Below, piece after piece: positions 24,322-31,166 of a DNA stretch of 34,089 nucleotides; the first letter of the stretch is position 1, and every line of letters begins with the position of its first letter. Source of the stretch: a virus; IMG/VR virus record IMGVR_UViG_3300019754_000011, positions 1 to 34,089 of that record; one strand, given 5' to 3'. Below the pieces are notes generated by a model. The model saw only the letters and a list, made by a program, of their open reading frames with translations, searched no databases and was not told where the DNA came from. The translations under genes and the position numbers were made by a program.

Positions 24322-24323
24322 AC

Positions 24324-24352
24324 TTGACAAACAATTAAATAAAAGTTATAAA
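24324..24352 (+). promoter_or_regulatory. Early promoter, rightward
   Basis: TTGACA (24324-24329), exactly 17 nt, TATAAA (24347-24352). The predicted start near 24359 places the transcript 5' end at the foot of the first leader hairpin. Confidence 0.8.
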
Positions 24353-24359
24353 TAAGCAG

Positions 24360-24412
24360 ATGGAAAGTTTAAGGGGCTTTTCATTCATTAACTTTACCCT
24401 GAAAGGAGAAAT
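24360..24412 (+). promoter_or_regulatory. Structured leader, copy 1
   Basis: Stem ATGGAAAG/CTTTTCAT (8 bp, one G-T pair), loop TTTAAGGGG (24368-24376), then ACCCT and GAAAGGAGA before ATG 24413. Loop AGGG can pair with CCCT (24397-24400), forming a possible pseudoknot close to the ribosome site. Confidence 0.7.
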
Positions 24413-24763
24413 ATGAAAACTTCAAAACTAACTAAGCTAATCAAAAAGACAATCAATCATCACCAAGCTATTACAACTGCAACTCAAGAAAAGTTAAGAA
24501 ATGAAAATTTTTCATTTAATACAATAGGTAAATATTTAGGTATTAAGTCTAAAACATTATTTATTATAAGAAAAGAAAAAAATAATGTTCCTGTTTTTTA
24601 TGTTGGCATTGGGACTGCTGCTGAAAAATATGGCTACTATGAGCAAAACTTTGGTTTTACTTTAGAGATATCTGAAAAAATGTTTAATACTTTAAAAAAA
24701 GAAGCAGTTGATGGTGATAACATTTATGTAGATTTATCAGATAAAAAAAATATCTGGTTATAA
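24413..24763 (+). CDS. First early protein, hypothetical
   Basis: A 116-residue protein with a basic N-terminus (KTSKLTKLIKKTINHHQAIT) and a beta-rich C-terminus. Not recognised. It is the first gene of the rightward early operon and is preceded by leader copy 1. A regulatory role or a role in host takeover would fit its place, but nothing in the sequence shows it. Confidence 0.6.
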   Translation: MKTSKLTKLIKKTINHHQAITTATQEKLRNENFSFNTIGKYLGIKSKTLFIIRKEKNNVPVFYVGIGTAAEKYGYYEQNFGFTLEISEKMFNTLKKEAVDGDNIYVDLSDKKNIWL

Positions 24764-24769
24764 TCAACC

Positions 24770-24828
24770 AGCTCTTGCAATTTTAAGGGGATTGCAAGAG
24801 CTTCATTTTTACCCTGGAAGGAGAAGTA
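24770..24828 (+). promoter_or_regulatory. Structured leader, copy 2
   Basis: A perfect 12-bp stem AGCTCTTGCAAT/ATTGCAAGAGCT, loop TTTAAGGGG (24782-24790), then ACCCT and GGAAGGAGA before ATG 24829. A TATAAT at 24759-24764, without a good -35 box, would start a transcript at the foot of the stem. Confidence 0.75.
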
Positions 24829-25074
24829 ATGAAAGAAGGTATAGAAATTGTATTCGGGAAAGGTGAAGTAGGGGTGAACTCCCTCGTAACAAATGATAAA
24901 ACTCTAGGATTTATGATTTTTACACCTATATCTGAAGTTGAAATAGGTGAAACTATTGAGCAAAAAGAAATTAGCGAGTTGATAGACAGTATTGTTGCAA
25001 TAATAGAGTTTCACAGAAAGGAAAGTATAAAGGTAGTAATTGATGGACTGCAGTCTATTTATGATAAAATGTGA
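24829..25074 (+). CDS. Small early protein, hypothetical
   Basis: An 81-residue protein, beta-rich at first (IEIVFGKGEVGVNS) with an acidic C-terminal helix. Not recognised. Its expression is set by leader copy 2. Confidence 0.55.
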   Translation: MKEGIEIVFGKGEVGVNSLVTNDKTLGFMIFTPISEVEIGETIEQKEISELIDSIVAIIEFHRKESIKVVIDGLQSIYDKM

Positions 25075-25089
25075 AGTAAAACTAAGCAT

Positions 25090-25145
25090 CTTTGATAATT
25101 TTAAGGGGGTTATCAGAGCTTTATCTTTACCCTGAAAGGAGAGTT
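25090..25145 (+). promoter_or_regulatory. Structured leader, copy 3
   Basis: Stem CTTTGATAAT/GTTATCAGAG (10 bp, two G-T pairs), loop TTTAAGGGG (25100-25108), then ACCCT and GAAAGGAGA before ATG 25146. The stem sequence differs from copies 1 and 2 while pairing is kept. Confidence 0.7.
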
Positions 25146-26027
25146 ATGAGTAAATCATCAGAAAACATCAATAAAGCTAAGCTGGCAATGAAGCTAGCTG
25201 AAATATCTGCTTTAATGGTAGGTATTCAAAAAGATGGAAAGAACCAACAACAAAAATTTGCTTATATTGGATATGAGCAAATAAACGCTCTACTATCTAA
25301 ATACATGCTAGATAAAAAAGTTGTGATAATTCCTGAAATAACTGAAAGTCAAAGAAGTGTTTATGAATACCAGGACAAGTATAATAATGCAAAAAGAATA
25401 AATACTGTAAGCCTGAAAGCCACTTTCGAAATTATAGATTGTGAAACTGGATACACTATAATTAAGAGCTGGGAAGGTGAAGCAAGTGATTATAATGATA
25501 AAGCATTTAGTAAAGCTTCAACTGAAATCCAAAAAAGATTTTATGCAAAGCTGTTCAATATTACATCAGGTGAAGCTGATGCTGATGAAGAAACTATTGA
25601 GATTAAAAATAATAGAAATAGCAATAATAATTATCAAAACAATAACTATCGAACTAGTGGGGAAAACCCAATAGTTCAAAAACCTGTAAGAAAATTAACA
25701 CCTGCTCAGGTGTTTGATAAAAAAATAAAAACATGGATTGTTAAAAATCCAGCTGATAAAATTCAAAAAAGAGATTTATCAAAAGTTTTATTAGATTCCT
25801 TTAATGTAAGCAAATTGATTGAAGTAAATGCAAATGATTATGAAAGGTTTGAGCACGATCTAAAAGCAAGATTTGCTCTTGCTAAAAAAGTCTTAATAGA
25901 GTTTCAAGTTGAAAATTATAGTCAAATACAAGAAAAGAATTTAGTAATTGATTATTATCAAAGAATTGAAGAAATGATAAGTAATGATAGTGAACAATTG
26001 ACAAGAGATTACCAGCAAGCACTTTAA
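25146..26027 (+). CDS. erf: ERF-family single-strand annealing recombinase
   Basis: A 293-residue protein, start at ATG 25146 after AAAGGAG. The N-terminal 165 residues follow the ERF superfamily pattern: MVGIQKDGKNQQQKFAYIGY, a long middle with strands, then WEGEASDYNDKAFSKASTEI and ITSGEADADEE. ERF proteins anneal single-stranded DNA in phage recombination and help circularise the genome. A low-complexity Asn-rich linker (about 175-195) leads to a helical C-terminal part. No partner exonuclease was recognised, unless an intact VRR-NUC ancestor served. Confidence 0.8.
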   Translation: MSKSSENINKAKLAMKLAEISALMVGIQKDGKNQQQKFAYIGYEQINALLSKYMLDKKVVIIPEITESQRSVYEYQDKYNNAKRINTVSLKATFEIIDCETGYTIIKSWEGEASDYNDKAFSKASTEIQKRFYAKLFNITSGEADADEETIEIKNNRNSNNNYQNNNYRTSGENPIVQKPVRKLTPAQVFDKKIKTWIVKNPADKIQKRDLSKVLLDSFNVSKLIEVNANDYERFEHDLKARFALAKKVLIEFQVENYSQIQEKNLVIDYYQRIEEMISNDSEQLTRDYQQAL

Positions 26028-26031
26028 TGAC

Positions 26032-26078
26032 TTTAAGGGGCTAAAATAGATTAGCCCCTATTTTTTATGGAGAACAAT
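26032..26078 (+). terminator. Terminator / leader copy 4
   Basis: TTTAAGGGG (26032-26040) again lies 38 nt before a start codon (ATG 26079). Here AGGGGCTAA (26036-26044) pairs with TTAGCCCCT (26051-26059) to give a 9-bp stem followed by A and six T (26061-26066), an intrinsic terminator. It would limit transcription past the recombinase. The flanking stem of copies 1-3 is absent. Confidence 0.65.
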
Positions 26079-26522
26079 ATGAAAACCGAAAAGCAAATAT
26101 TAGAACCTGATATAATTATTGGAAACTTTTGCAGCACTGGGAAACATAAAGATGTCATTAATAAAGCTGGTAAAAGCATAAGGTATTATCAATTCACTTG
26201 TATTTGTGGATCAATAGGCTGGAGGCAATTAGGAAGGCTAAAAAAAGGCCTTCCTGCTTCTTGTGGATGCTTAAGGTATAACCAGCCTGAAGGTTTAACA
26301 AAAGTTGAATTTGATTATATAAGATTTTGCAAGCTCCATAATTTAAAATTTGATCATGATAATAAAAAAATTGATAATAAAAAATATGTTGTTAAAAGTG
26401 GTAGGCTGTTTTTTAAAAAAAGTGGTGTTGATATTATGAAGTTTTATCAGGACAAAAAAAGTCTACAGTTTAAAGATGAAAAGGTCAGCAAAATAACAGG
26501 TGATTATAAAATATCATGGTAA
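26079..26522 (+). CDS. Zinc-ribbon DNA-binding-like protein
   Basis: A 147-residue protein; the start is put at ATG 26079, 6 nt after GGAG. Its N-terminal half has one unit similar to those in the gene at 23482-24036: CICGSIGWRQLGRLKKGL, then ASCGC. The rest is basic. No AP2/HNH catalytic part is seen. Likely a small DNA-binding or modified homing-type protein. Confidence 0.6.
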   Translation: MKTEKQILEPDIIIGNFCSTGKHKDVINKAGKSIRYYQFTCICGSIGWRQLGRLKKGLPASCGCLRYNQPEGLTKVEFDYIRFCKLHNLKFDHDNKKIDNKKYVVKSGRLFFKKSGVDIMKFYQDKKSLQFKDEKVSKITGDYKISW

Positions 26523-26530
26523 GGAGAGTT

Positions 26531-26623
26531 ATGAAGGATTTATTAAATTTGGTTTTATTATATTCAGGCTTTATATTAATTGCAGAGCTTGTATTCTTTT
26601 TAATTAGGAGTAGATATGAATGA
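26531..26623 (+). CDS. Tiny membrane peptide (30 aa)
   Basis: ATG 26531 with AAGGAG upstream, TGA 26621-26623. About 20 of 30 residues form a membrane span (LVLLYSGFILIAELVFFLI). The 3' end holds the ribosome site and start of the next gene. Role unknown. Confidence 0.55.
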   Translation: MKDLLNLVLLYSGFILIAELVFFLIRSRYE

Positions 26624-26927
26624 GTTTAAAATAAAAGTTATAAGCTCTAGCTGGGTAGCTGCTGAAGCAAGAGCAGTACTAGCTGGTAATTTTGGGAACA
26701 GTATTGAATATATAAAAGCTAGACACTTAAAAATGGATAGTTTAATTCAGGAGCTAAGAGATGATAAAAAATTATTTATTATTTTTTATAAAAACTTAGA
26801 TATTGAATATTACAATAAATTCACCAGCAGGGCTTTAAATAAAAATGTTTATGACCAATTGTTTGTTTATGGGTTTGATACAGATAGATTAAAGGAAATA
26901 TTAAAAAGAGTTTGCTATGAAAATTAG
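26616..26927 (+). CDS. Hypothetical early protein
   Basis: A 103-residue, mostly helical protein (MDSLIQELRDDKKLFIIFY in the middle). Not recognised. Start overlaps the preceding membrane peptide by 8 bp and is preceded by AGGAG; a 55-aa gene overlaps its end. Confidence 0.55.
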   Translation: MNEFKIKVISSSWVAAEARAVLAGNFGNSIEYIKARHLKMDSLIQELRDDKKLFIIFYKNLDIEYYNKFTSRALNKNVYDQLFVYGFDTDRLKEILKRVCYEN

Positions 26928-27084
26928 AATAATATTTAAAAATAAAAAAAGAAAAGATGTTATTATAGATGATCCTTTTGATATTTCTAAAAGAGAGCAT
27001 ATAACAACAATAGGGGCTAATAACAATAAATATTTCTTTGTTGAAGATACTGAATTAATTAAAGATATTATCGAGGTAGAATAA
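26917..27084 (+). CDS. Small hypothetical protein (55 aa)
   Basis: ATG 26917 to TAA 27082-27084, overlapping the neighbouring genes at both ends (11 bp and 1 bp). It has a basic N-terminus (MKIRIIFKNKKRKD) and an acidic C-terminus. Tight packing supports its being real. Not recognised. Confidence 0.55.
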   Translation: MKIRIIFKNKKRKDVIIDDPFDISKREHITTIGANNNKYFFVEDTELIKDIIEVE

Positions 27085-27299
27085 TGGCAACTATAACACA
27101 TACTAAAAAAAGAAAAACAAATGTTACTCATAACAAGAAAAGGAAAACATGTTCTTGTTGTGAGTCTATGAAATATGAAAAATATTTACTTAAAATATGG
27201 CACCCGCTACTAAGAAAAGAGTCTTGGACTTGTGATGAATGTGTGAATTATTACGGAACAAGAGTTGAAATATTACAAGAAAATAGCGATTGCAGTTAA
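27084..27299 (+). CDS. Small zinc-finger protein
   Basis: A 71-residue protein with an internal repeat (THTKKRKTNVTHNKKRKT), then TCSCCESMKYE and, 22 residues on, WTCDECVNYY, a four-Cys zinc site. The basic repeat suggests nucleic-acid binding. Role unknown. Confidence 0.6.
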   Translation: MATITHTKKRKTNVTHNKKRKTCSCCESMKYEKYLLKIWHPLLRKESWTCDECVNYYGTRVEILQENSDCS

Positions 27300-27324
27300 A
27301 GCATTGCAATGTAAGGAGTAGAAA

Positions 27325-27654
27325 ATGAAATTAATTAACCAGTTAAATAATTTAATGCATGAAAAAAATTATATTGGCAAGAAAAAAGATTTTGCTGATT
27401 TTTTATATGATAATGAAAAAGAGCTAATGACAGAATTAAACAATGTTAAGCATACTGATAAGGTGTATGTAAGTAAAAATTGCACATACTTAAAAACACT
27501 AAATTTAAAATTTTCACATGATGAATATAATATCGAAATATGGGTAGTTGTCAAAAGTACTTATAAGGAAATAAATAAATTGCTTCAATATCAGATTGAA
27601 AAAATAAGAAAAGAGCAGGAAAAATTAAATCTTAATGGAGCAGACAATGACTAG
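27325..27654 (+). CDS. Hypothetical early protein
   Basis: A 109-residue protein, alpha-beta, with a coiled-coil C-terminus (LQYQIEKIRKEQEKLNLNG). The end overlaps the next gene's start. Not recognised. Confidence 0.5.
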   Translation: MKLINQLNNLMHEKNYIGKKKDFADFLYDNEKELMTELNNVKHTDKVYVSKNCTYLKTLNLKFSHDEYNIEIWVVVKSTYKEINKLLQYQIEKIRKEQEKLNLNGADND

Positions 27655-28222
27655 AATTGATAAATTAAAAAAGAAAATAAAAGCTTTAGAAGAAAAAAAT
27701 AAAAAACTAAAGAAAAGTAAAAGTAATCATCACTATGAAATAAAAGAGCTTGAATTTAAAATTATGCAGCAAAATAATTTACTAGAAATGTATTCAAGTG
27801 AAGATTTTCAGAAAATGAAGCTCAAAGAGTTTCATAGAACTTGCATGAGAAAAGGCTTGTTTTCGTTCCCTGTTGATCAAAAATTTTATGATCATAACTA
27901 TAAAGAAAATAAAGTTTTTTACACAGTAGCAAGCATACCAGTTGACATTGATCATCACTCAAGAATTTCATTAAAAGTATTTGTGGAACTTGAAAAGCCT
28001 AGTGAAATTACTGGAGCTGAAAAACGTTTAAAAATTCAAGAAATAATACTAATGTATAGAAGAAAAGGTATTAATATGAGCTTTGAGGAAGCGATGACAA
28101 GACATTACATTGACAGAGATAAAAATCAAGCTGCTCAAATTGGACTACAAGAGCACAAACTTTCTGAGCTAATTAATGAAGACTTTGTAACATGGGCTCA
28201 TTCATGGGGGTTTGATGATTAA
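27647..28222 (+). CDS. Hypothetical early protein with N-terminal coiled coil
   Basis: A 191-residue protein starting at ATG 27647, after GGAG. Residues about 1-50 form a basic coiled coil; the rest is mixed, with aromatic and charged residues. Not recognised; the size and conserved-looking core (PVDIDHHSRISLKVFVELEK) suggest a folded domain. Confidence 0.5.
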   Translation: MTRIDKLKKKIKALEEKNKKLKKSKSNHHYEIKELEFKIMQQNNLLEMYSSEDFQKMKLKEFHRTCMRKGLFSFPVDQKFYDHNYKENKVFYTVASIPVDIDHHSRISLKVFVELEKPSEITGAEKRLKIQEIILMYRRKGINMSFEEAMTRHYIDRDKNQAAQIGLQEHKLSELINEDFVTWAHSWGFDD

Positions 28223-28328
28223 CTATTTTATCATTGTCACTGTATCATTTTTAACAATTTTGCTAGTTTTCCCGTTATTTATATTTTTTATTGTTAATGG
28301 AATTATCAGGCTTAGGAGGAAAATATGA
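28215..28328 (+). CDS. Tiny membrane protein (37 aa)
   Basis: ATG 28215 overlaps the previous gene's end; stop TGA 28326-28328 overlaps the next ATG. Nearly the whole protein is one long hydrophobic segment (FIIVTVSFLTILLVFPLF) with a basic end (RLRRKI), the usual inner-membrane topology. The last codons carry AGGAGG for the next gene. Confidence 0.55.
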   Translation: MINYFIIVTVSFLTILLVFPLFIFFIVNGIIRLRRKI

Positions 28329-28567
28329 ATTTAAGAGATTTATCTAAGAAAGAAGTAAGAATAAATAATTATAAATTAGTTAAATGCTCCTGTGGTCAAA
28401 TAGGATTTAAAGCACATTATGTAATGCAGGAATGGAACAATGAAGGTTGTCCTTCTTGTGACACTTACGAGTATAGTGATACTGACTTAAATTCGCTGTG
28501 TAAAACTGAATTAATTTCACTTTGCAAAAACCTTGCAGATTCAGTTATTTTAATAAATCAAGACTAA
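28325..28567 (+). CDS. Small zinc-ribbon protein
   Basis: An 80-residue protein with KCSCGQIGFKAHY and, about 20 residues on, GCPSCDTYEY, a Cys4 zinc ribbon. The C-terminal part is an acidic helix. It lies directly after a strong AGGAGG. Role unknown. Confidence 0.6.
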   Translation: MNLRDLSKKEVRINNYKLVKCSCGQIGFKAHYVMQEWNNEGCPSCDTYEYSDTDLNSLCKTELISLCKNLADSVILINQD

Positions 28568-28580
28568 ATAGAGGTGTAAA

Positions 28581-28754
28581 ATGTTAGATTTTTTTAGAAG
28601 GCAAGGGCAAACAGAGATGATTCAAGAAGTGGTTAACTTAGGAATAATTGTTGATTTTCAGAAAACTTTGAAAGCTTATGAAAACAAAAAAGATGATGAA
28701 TTAAAAATTATATTTGCAGGATTGTTATTAAATTCTTTAAAGAGGAAAGTATGA
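28581..28754 (+). CDS. Small hypothetical protein (57 aa)
   Basis: ATG 28581 with GAGGTG upstream, to TGA 28752-28754 overlapping the next ATG. Helical and amphipathic (MIQEVVNLGIIVDFQKTLK). Not recognised. Confidence 0.55.
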   Translation: MLDFFRRQGQTEMIQEVVNLGIIVDFQKTLKAYENKKDDELKIIFAGLLLNSLKRKV

Positions 28755-29137
28755 GAGTTATAAAAATATATGTAGGATTAAAAAATTTAGAACACATACA
28801 ATATAATCACAATGACTATGAGCTTATAAAAAATAGATTTGAATTAAGTGATGAATTGTCAGGTAAACTATGTGACTTCTTAGAGGAAAATGATTTTAAA
28901 TTAGATGTGATTGACACATTTGACCCTCAAAGTTTATGGCAAGGCTTCAACTTTATTATTAACAATGTAGATATATCAGGGAACGGATTTTGCTTTACTG
29001 CTGAAAAACTAAGTGAATTTTTGGAGAAAAGCCATAAAACAAAAATTAAAAAGTTTGGCATAAAAAGAAGTGAGTTATCTAAAACCGAAAGGAAAGAGGT
29101 TGATGATTTTTTTAATAATAAAGTTAAAAAGGATTAA
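28751..29137 (+). CDS. Hypothetical early protein
   Basis: A 128-residue protein, alpha-beta in the first 90 residues, with a basic C-terminus (KTKIKKFGIKRSELSKTERK). Not recognised. It starts at ATG 28751 with an AGAGGAAAG ribosome site. Confidence 0.5.
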   Translation: MRVIKIYVGLKNLEHIQYNHNDYELIKNRFELSDELSGKLCDFLEENDFKLDVIDTFDPQSLWQGFNFIINNVDISGNGFCFTAEKLSEFLEKSHKTKIKKFGIKRSELSKTERKEVDDFFNNKVKKD

Positions 29138-29139
29138 TT

Positions 29140-29580
29140 ATGTTTAGGTTTAATAAAAAAACTTTAAAAGAGTATGAAATAGCTGATTTTATTATAAAGG
29201 AAAAGGATTATAAAGATCATATTATTCACAAATTAATTAAAGACTTTAAGAGAAAGGATTTTTTAATGTGTAATTTTTGCCACAAGTATAAGGCTGGATA
29301 TACAGAATTAAAAAAAGATAATGAAGGGTTTATGGTTAAGGCTGGAGCTTGTACAAAATGTACTATTATGATACTCAGAAAACCTTTATTTGACCCTAAT
29401 AATATTACTCCTGAAAGCATGGCCAATCTTGCGATAGACCTTTTAAGTAATACTTTTTATAATGAGCTTGATAATCCTTTAGAGGATGTTATTTTGATAA
29501 AAAATAATGTTGTAAGTGAGGAATTATTTTTGAAACAAACTAGTATTACTTGTGAAACATACCCAAAAGAAATTGAATAA
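29140..29580 (+). CDS. Zinc-binding early protein, last gene of the early operon
   Basis: A 146-residue protein with MCNFCHKYKAGYTELKKDNE and, 26 residues after the first pair, ACTKCTIMIL, a Cys4 ribbon in the middle. The C-terminus is acidic. Its stop TAA is immediately adjacent to the stop of the convergent gene at 29581; no terminator hairpin is visible there. Confidence 0.55.
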   Translation: MFRFNKKTLKEYEIADFIIKEKDYKDHIIHKLIKDFKRKDFLMCNFCHKYKAGYTELKKDNEGFMVKAGACTKCTIMILRKPLFDPNNITPESMANLAIDLLSNTFYNELDNPLEDVILIKNNVVSEELFLKQTSITCETYPKEIE

Positions 29581-30219
29581 TTAAATTAAACCTAAAACCT
29601 CAGCTTCAGACCTAGTCCACCATCTCCAAATGTAAACCTCTAAATTATTTATCTTAACTTTTGTTTTTAACTGCACGCATCTGATTTTTTTTGCATCTAT
29701 CTTGTCACAAATAGCGACTCTTGTAGATGGTAAAGGTAAGCCAGGGTTATACTCTTCATAGCTTCCTGCTCCAAATTTATCAACCAGCTGATAGTAAAGC
29801 TCTTGCATGATTTCATAAAGTAAATCTTCAGCAAAACTATAATCACCTTTATCAATTAACTCCTGCATTTCTTTACGAAATAAATCATCAGCTTTTTCTC
29901 TAGAGCATTTTGAAAATCTAGAATATCTAAAGTCATGTCTCAGACAAGCAGGATAAAATATAAGATTAGCTTCTATACCTATTTTTTTTACAAGAGAGTT
30001 TCCGCATCCATTACAGACTGTCTCCATATCATAGATATTAGGCTCAATTTCTCCAGTATTTTCTTTTAATATTATAGTTTTAACATCTTCTGCAGGTGGC
30101 TTTTTACCTCTCTTTGTGCTGCAACTCCAGCACAAGGGAATTACGAAATCTTGCACTTGCATTCTTGTAGTTGCAGGTTTATAGCAATCAACACATCTTA
30201 TTATTATCGGTTTTGGCAT
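29581..30219 (-). CDS. Phospholipase A2-like protein with N-terminal zinc ribbons
   Basis: A 212-residue protein. Residues 1-72 hold three CxxC pairs (C9/C12, C30/C33, C69/C72), suggesting zinc ribbons. Residues 86-118 (NLIFYPACLRHDFRYSRF, then REKADDLFRKEM) match the bacterial secreted PLA2 core F.PAC.RHDF.Y...DDLF, with the catalytic His95-Asp96 dyad and an Asp in the second helix (D111 or D112). The PLA2 calcium loop is not obvious. PLA2 enzymes hydrolyse the sn-2 acyl ester of membrane phospholipids, which could aid lysis or membrane penetration. It is the last gene of the leftward late block. Family similarity is from memory, and activity is unproven. Confidence 0.6.
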   Translation of the reverse strand: MPKPIIIRCVDCYKPATTRMQVQDFVIPLCWSCSTKRGKKPPAEDVKTIILKENTGEIEPNIYDMETVCNGCGNSLVKKIGIEANLIFYPACLRHDFRYSRFSKCSREKADDLFRKEMQELIDKGDYSFAEDLLYEIMQELYYQLVDKFGAGSYEEYNPGLPLPSTRVAICDKIDAKKIRCVQLKTKVKINNLEVYIWRWWTRSEAEVLGLI

Positions 30220-30222
30220 AAA

Positions 30223-30327
30223 TTAGTCCTTTTTAATATATTTTTTATTTTCCTCTCTCAATTTATTGTTCGCTTTTTTTAATCTTTTTATTTCATCTTT
30301 ATATTCTTGCTCTTTTTTTTTATCCAT
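30223..30327 (-). CDS. Tiny coiled-coil peptide (34 aa)
   Basis: ATG 30327-30325 overlaps the preceding stop (ATGGATAA); TAA 30225-30223. The whole product is a very charged coiled coil (EIKRLKKANNKLREENKKY). It lies between the M15-like and PLA2-like genes and is probably coupled to both. Role unknown. Confidence 0.5.
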   Translation of the reverse strand: MDKKKEQEYKDEIKRLKKANNKLREENKKYIKKD

Positions 30328-30838
30328 CTGTTAAAGCCTTCTTCATATTTCTTTTAATAAACCTTCTCTTAGTTACAAATCTTCTATTAGTATTTAAAGA
30401 AACATGCACAAAAGTAGTATATAAAATAACTTGTCTTAATTCATCACCAAAATTTTTTATTAAAAAATCATAATACATTTTTAATTTATTTTTATCCAAT
30501 ATTCTTACACCTTCTTTAGTATAAAAATGTAAATCATCAGCCTCGATTTCAGGATGCTGAGAGAATAAAGCTCCACCAATTTTTTTATTTATTTTTGGAG
30601 TTCTTATTGCAGAACCACTTTTTACAATAACATTAAAAGCTTTAAGGAATGCATTATTTATCCTATTGTGAGTATCTAGCAATCTCAAGGCTTTTAATAT
30701 CATTGTATCTGTTAAAACTAAAGTATCGTGATGATTTGAAACTAAAATAGGAGCAAATAAGTTATTGAAATAAATTTTATTTTCATCATTTTTTTTATAA
30801 ATTTTGTTATTTTGATGTAAAGTTATAGATATACTCAT
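30320..30838 (-). CDS. M15 peptidase-like protein (endolysin candidate)
   Basis: A 172-residue protein. Residues 72-101 follow the M15 zinc peptidase pattern: SGSAIRTPKINKKIGG, then SQHPEIEADD, giving zinc ligands H95 and D101. The third ligand, H145, is in FVHVS. M15 enzymes of this type are phage endolysins that cut peptidoglycan cross-bridges. The catalytic Glu, usually a few residues before the last His (as in I.E...WVHVS), is not in place: here it reads VILYTTFVHVS. The protein may bind zinc without cutting, or use another acidic residue. It overlaps the gene upstream by ATGA. Gene certain, enzymatic activity doubtful. Confidence 0.65.
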   Translation of the reverse strand: MSISITLHQNNKIYKKNDENKIYFNNLFAPILVSNHHDTLVLTDTMILKALRLLDTHNRINNAFLKAFNVIVKSGSAIRTPKINKKIGGALFSQHPEIEADDLHFYTKEGVRILDKNKLKMYYDFLIKNFGDELRQVILYTTFVHVSLNTNRRFVTKRRFIKRNMKKALTDG

Positions 30839-31158
30839 ATCATTTCCTGCGCTGGTAAATTTTCTACAGTAATAAATCCATTATCTTTTATATACTTATC
30901 TATATCATTAATTTCAGTCTGTGTAGGGGTACTATATCTACCCTTTTGAGTTATTCCATTCACCTCTCTTGTAAAATCGAAAACGCGCACTAAGAGGTAC
31001 CTATACTCTCCAATATCCACGAAAGATAACTTATGCCCTATGTCATCGTCTGCGTAGATAGAAAGCCCATGTCTGCGAAGTATACGAGCTAAATCTGCAC
31101 CTACTCGAGTGCTTATTTTCCCCTCTTTTACATCTTGTATTTTAACTTTTATATACAT
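30835..31158 (-). CDS. Hypothetical late protein
   Basis: A 107-residue alpha-beta protein with a basic helix (GADLARILRRHGLSIYADDD). Not recognised. It lies between a fibre-module protein and the M15-like gene; base composition here is richer in G and C than in most of the window. Confidence 0.5.
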   Translation of the reverse strand: MYIKVKIQDVKEGKISTRVGADLARILRRHGLSIYADDDIGHKLSFVDIGEYRYLLVRVFDFTREVNGITQKGRYSTPTQTEINDIDKYIKDNGFITVENLPAQEMI

Positions 31159-31166
31159 CTTTACCT

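Noticed and set aside
26079-26522. HNH or AP2 homing endonuclease
   Set aside because: Only the zinc-ribbon part is present; no H-N-H residues or AP2 strands are visible.
27289-27310. Inverted repeat ATTGCA/TGCAAT between two early genes as terminator or operator
   Set aside because: Only 6 bp with a 10-nt loop, no T run and no promoter overlap; likely chance.
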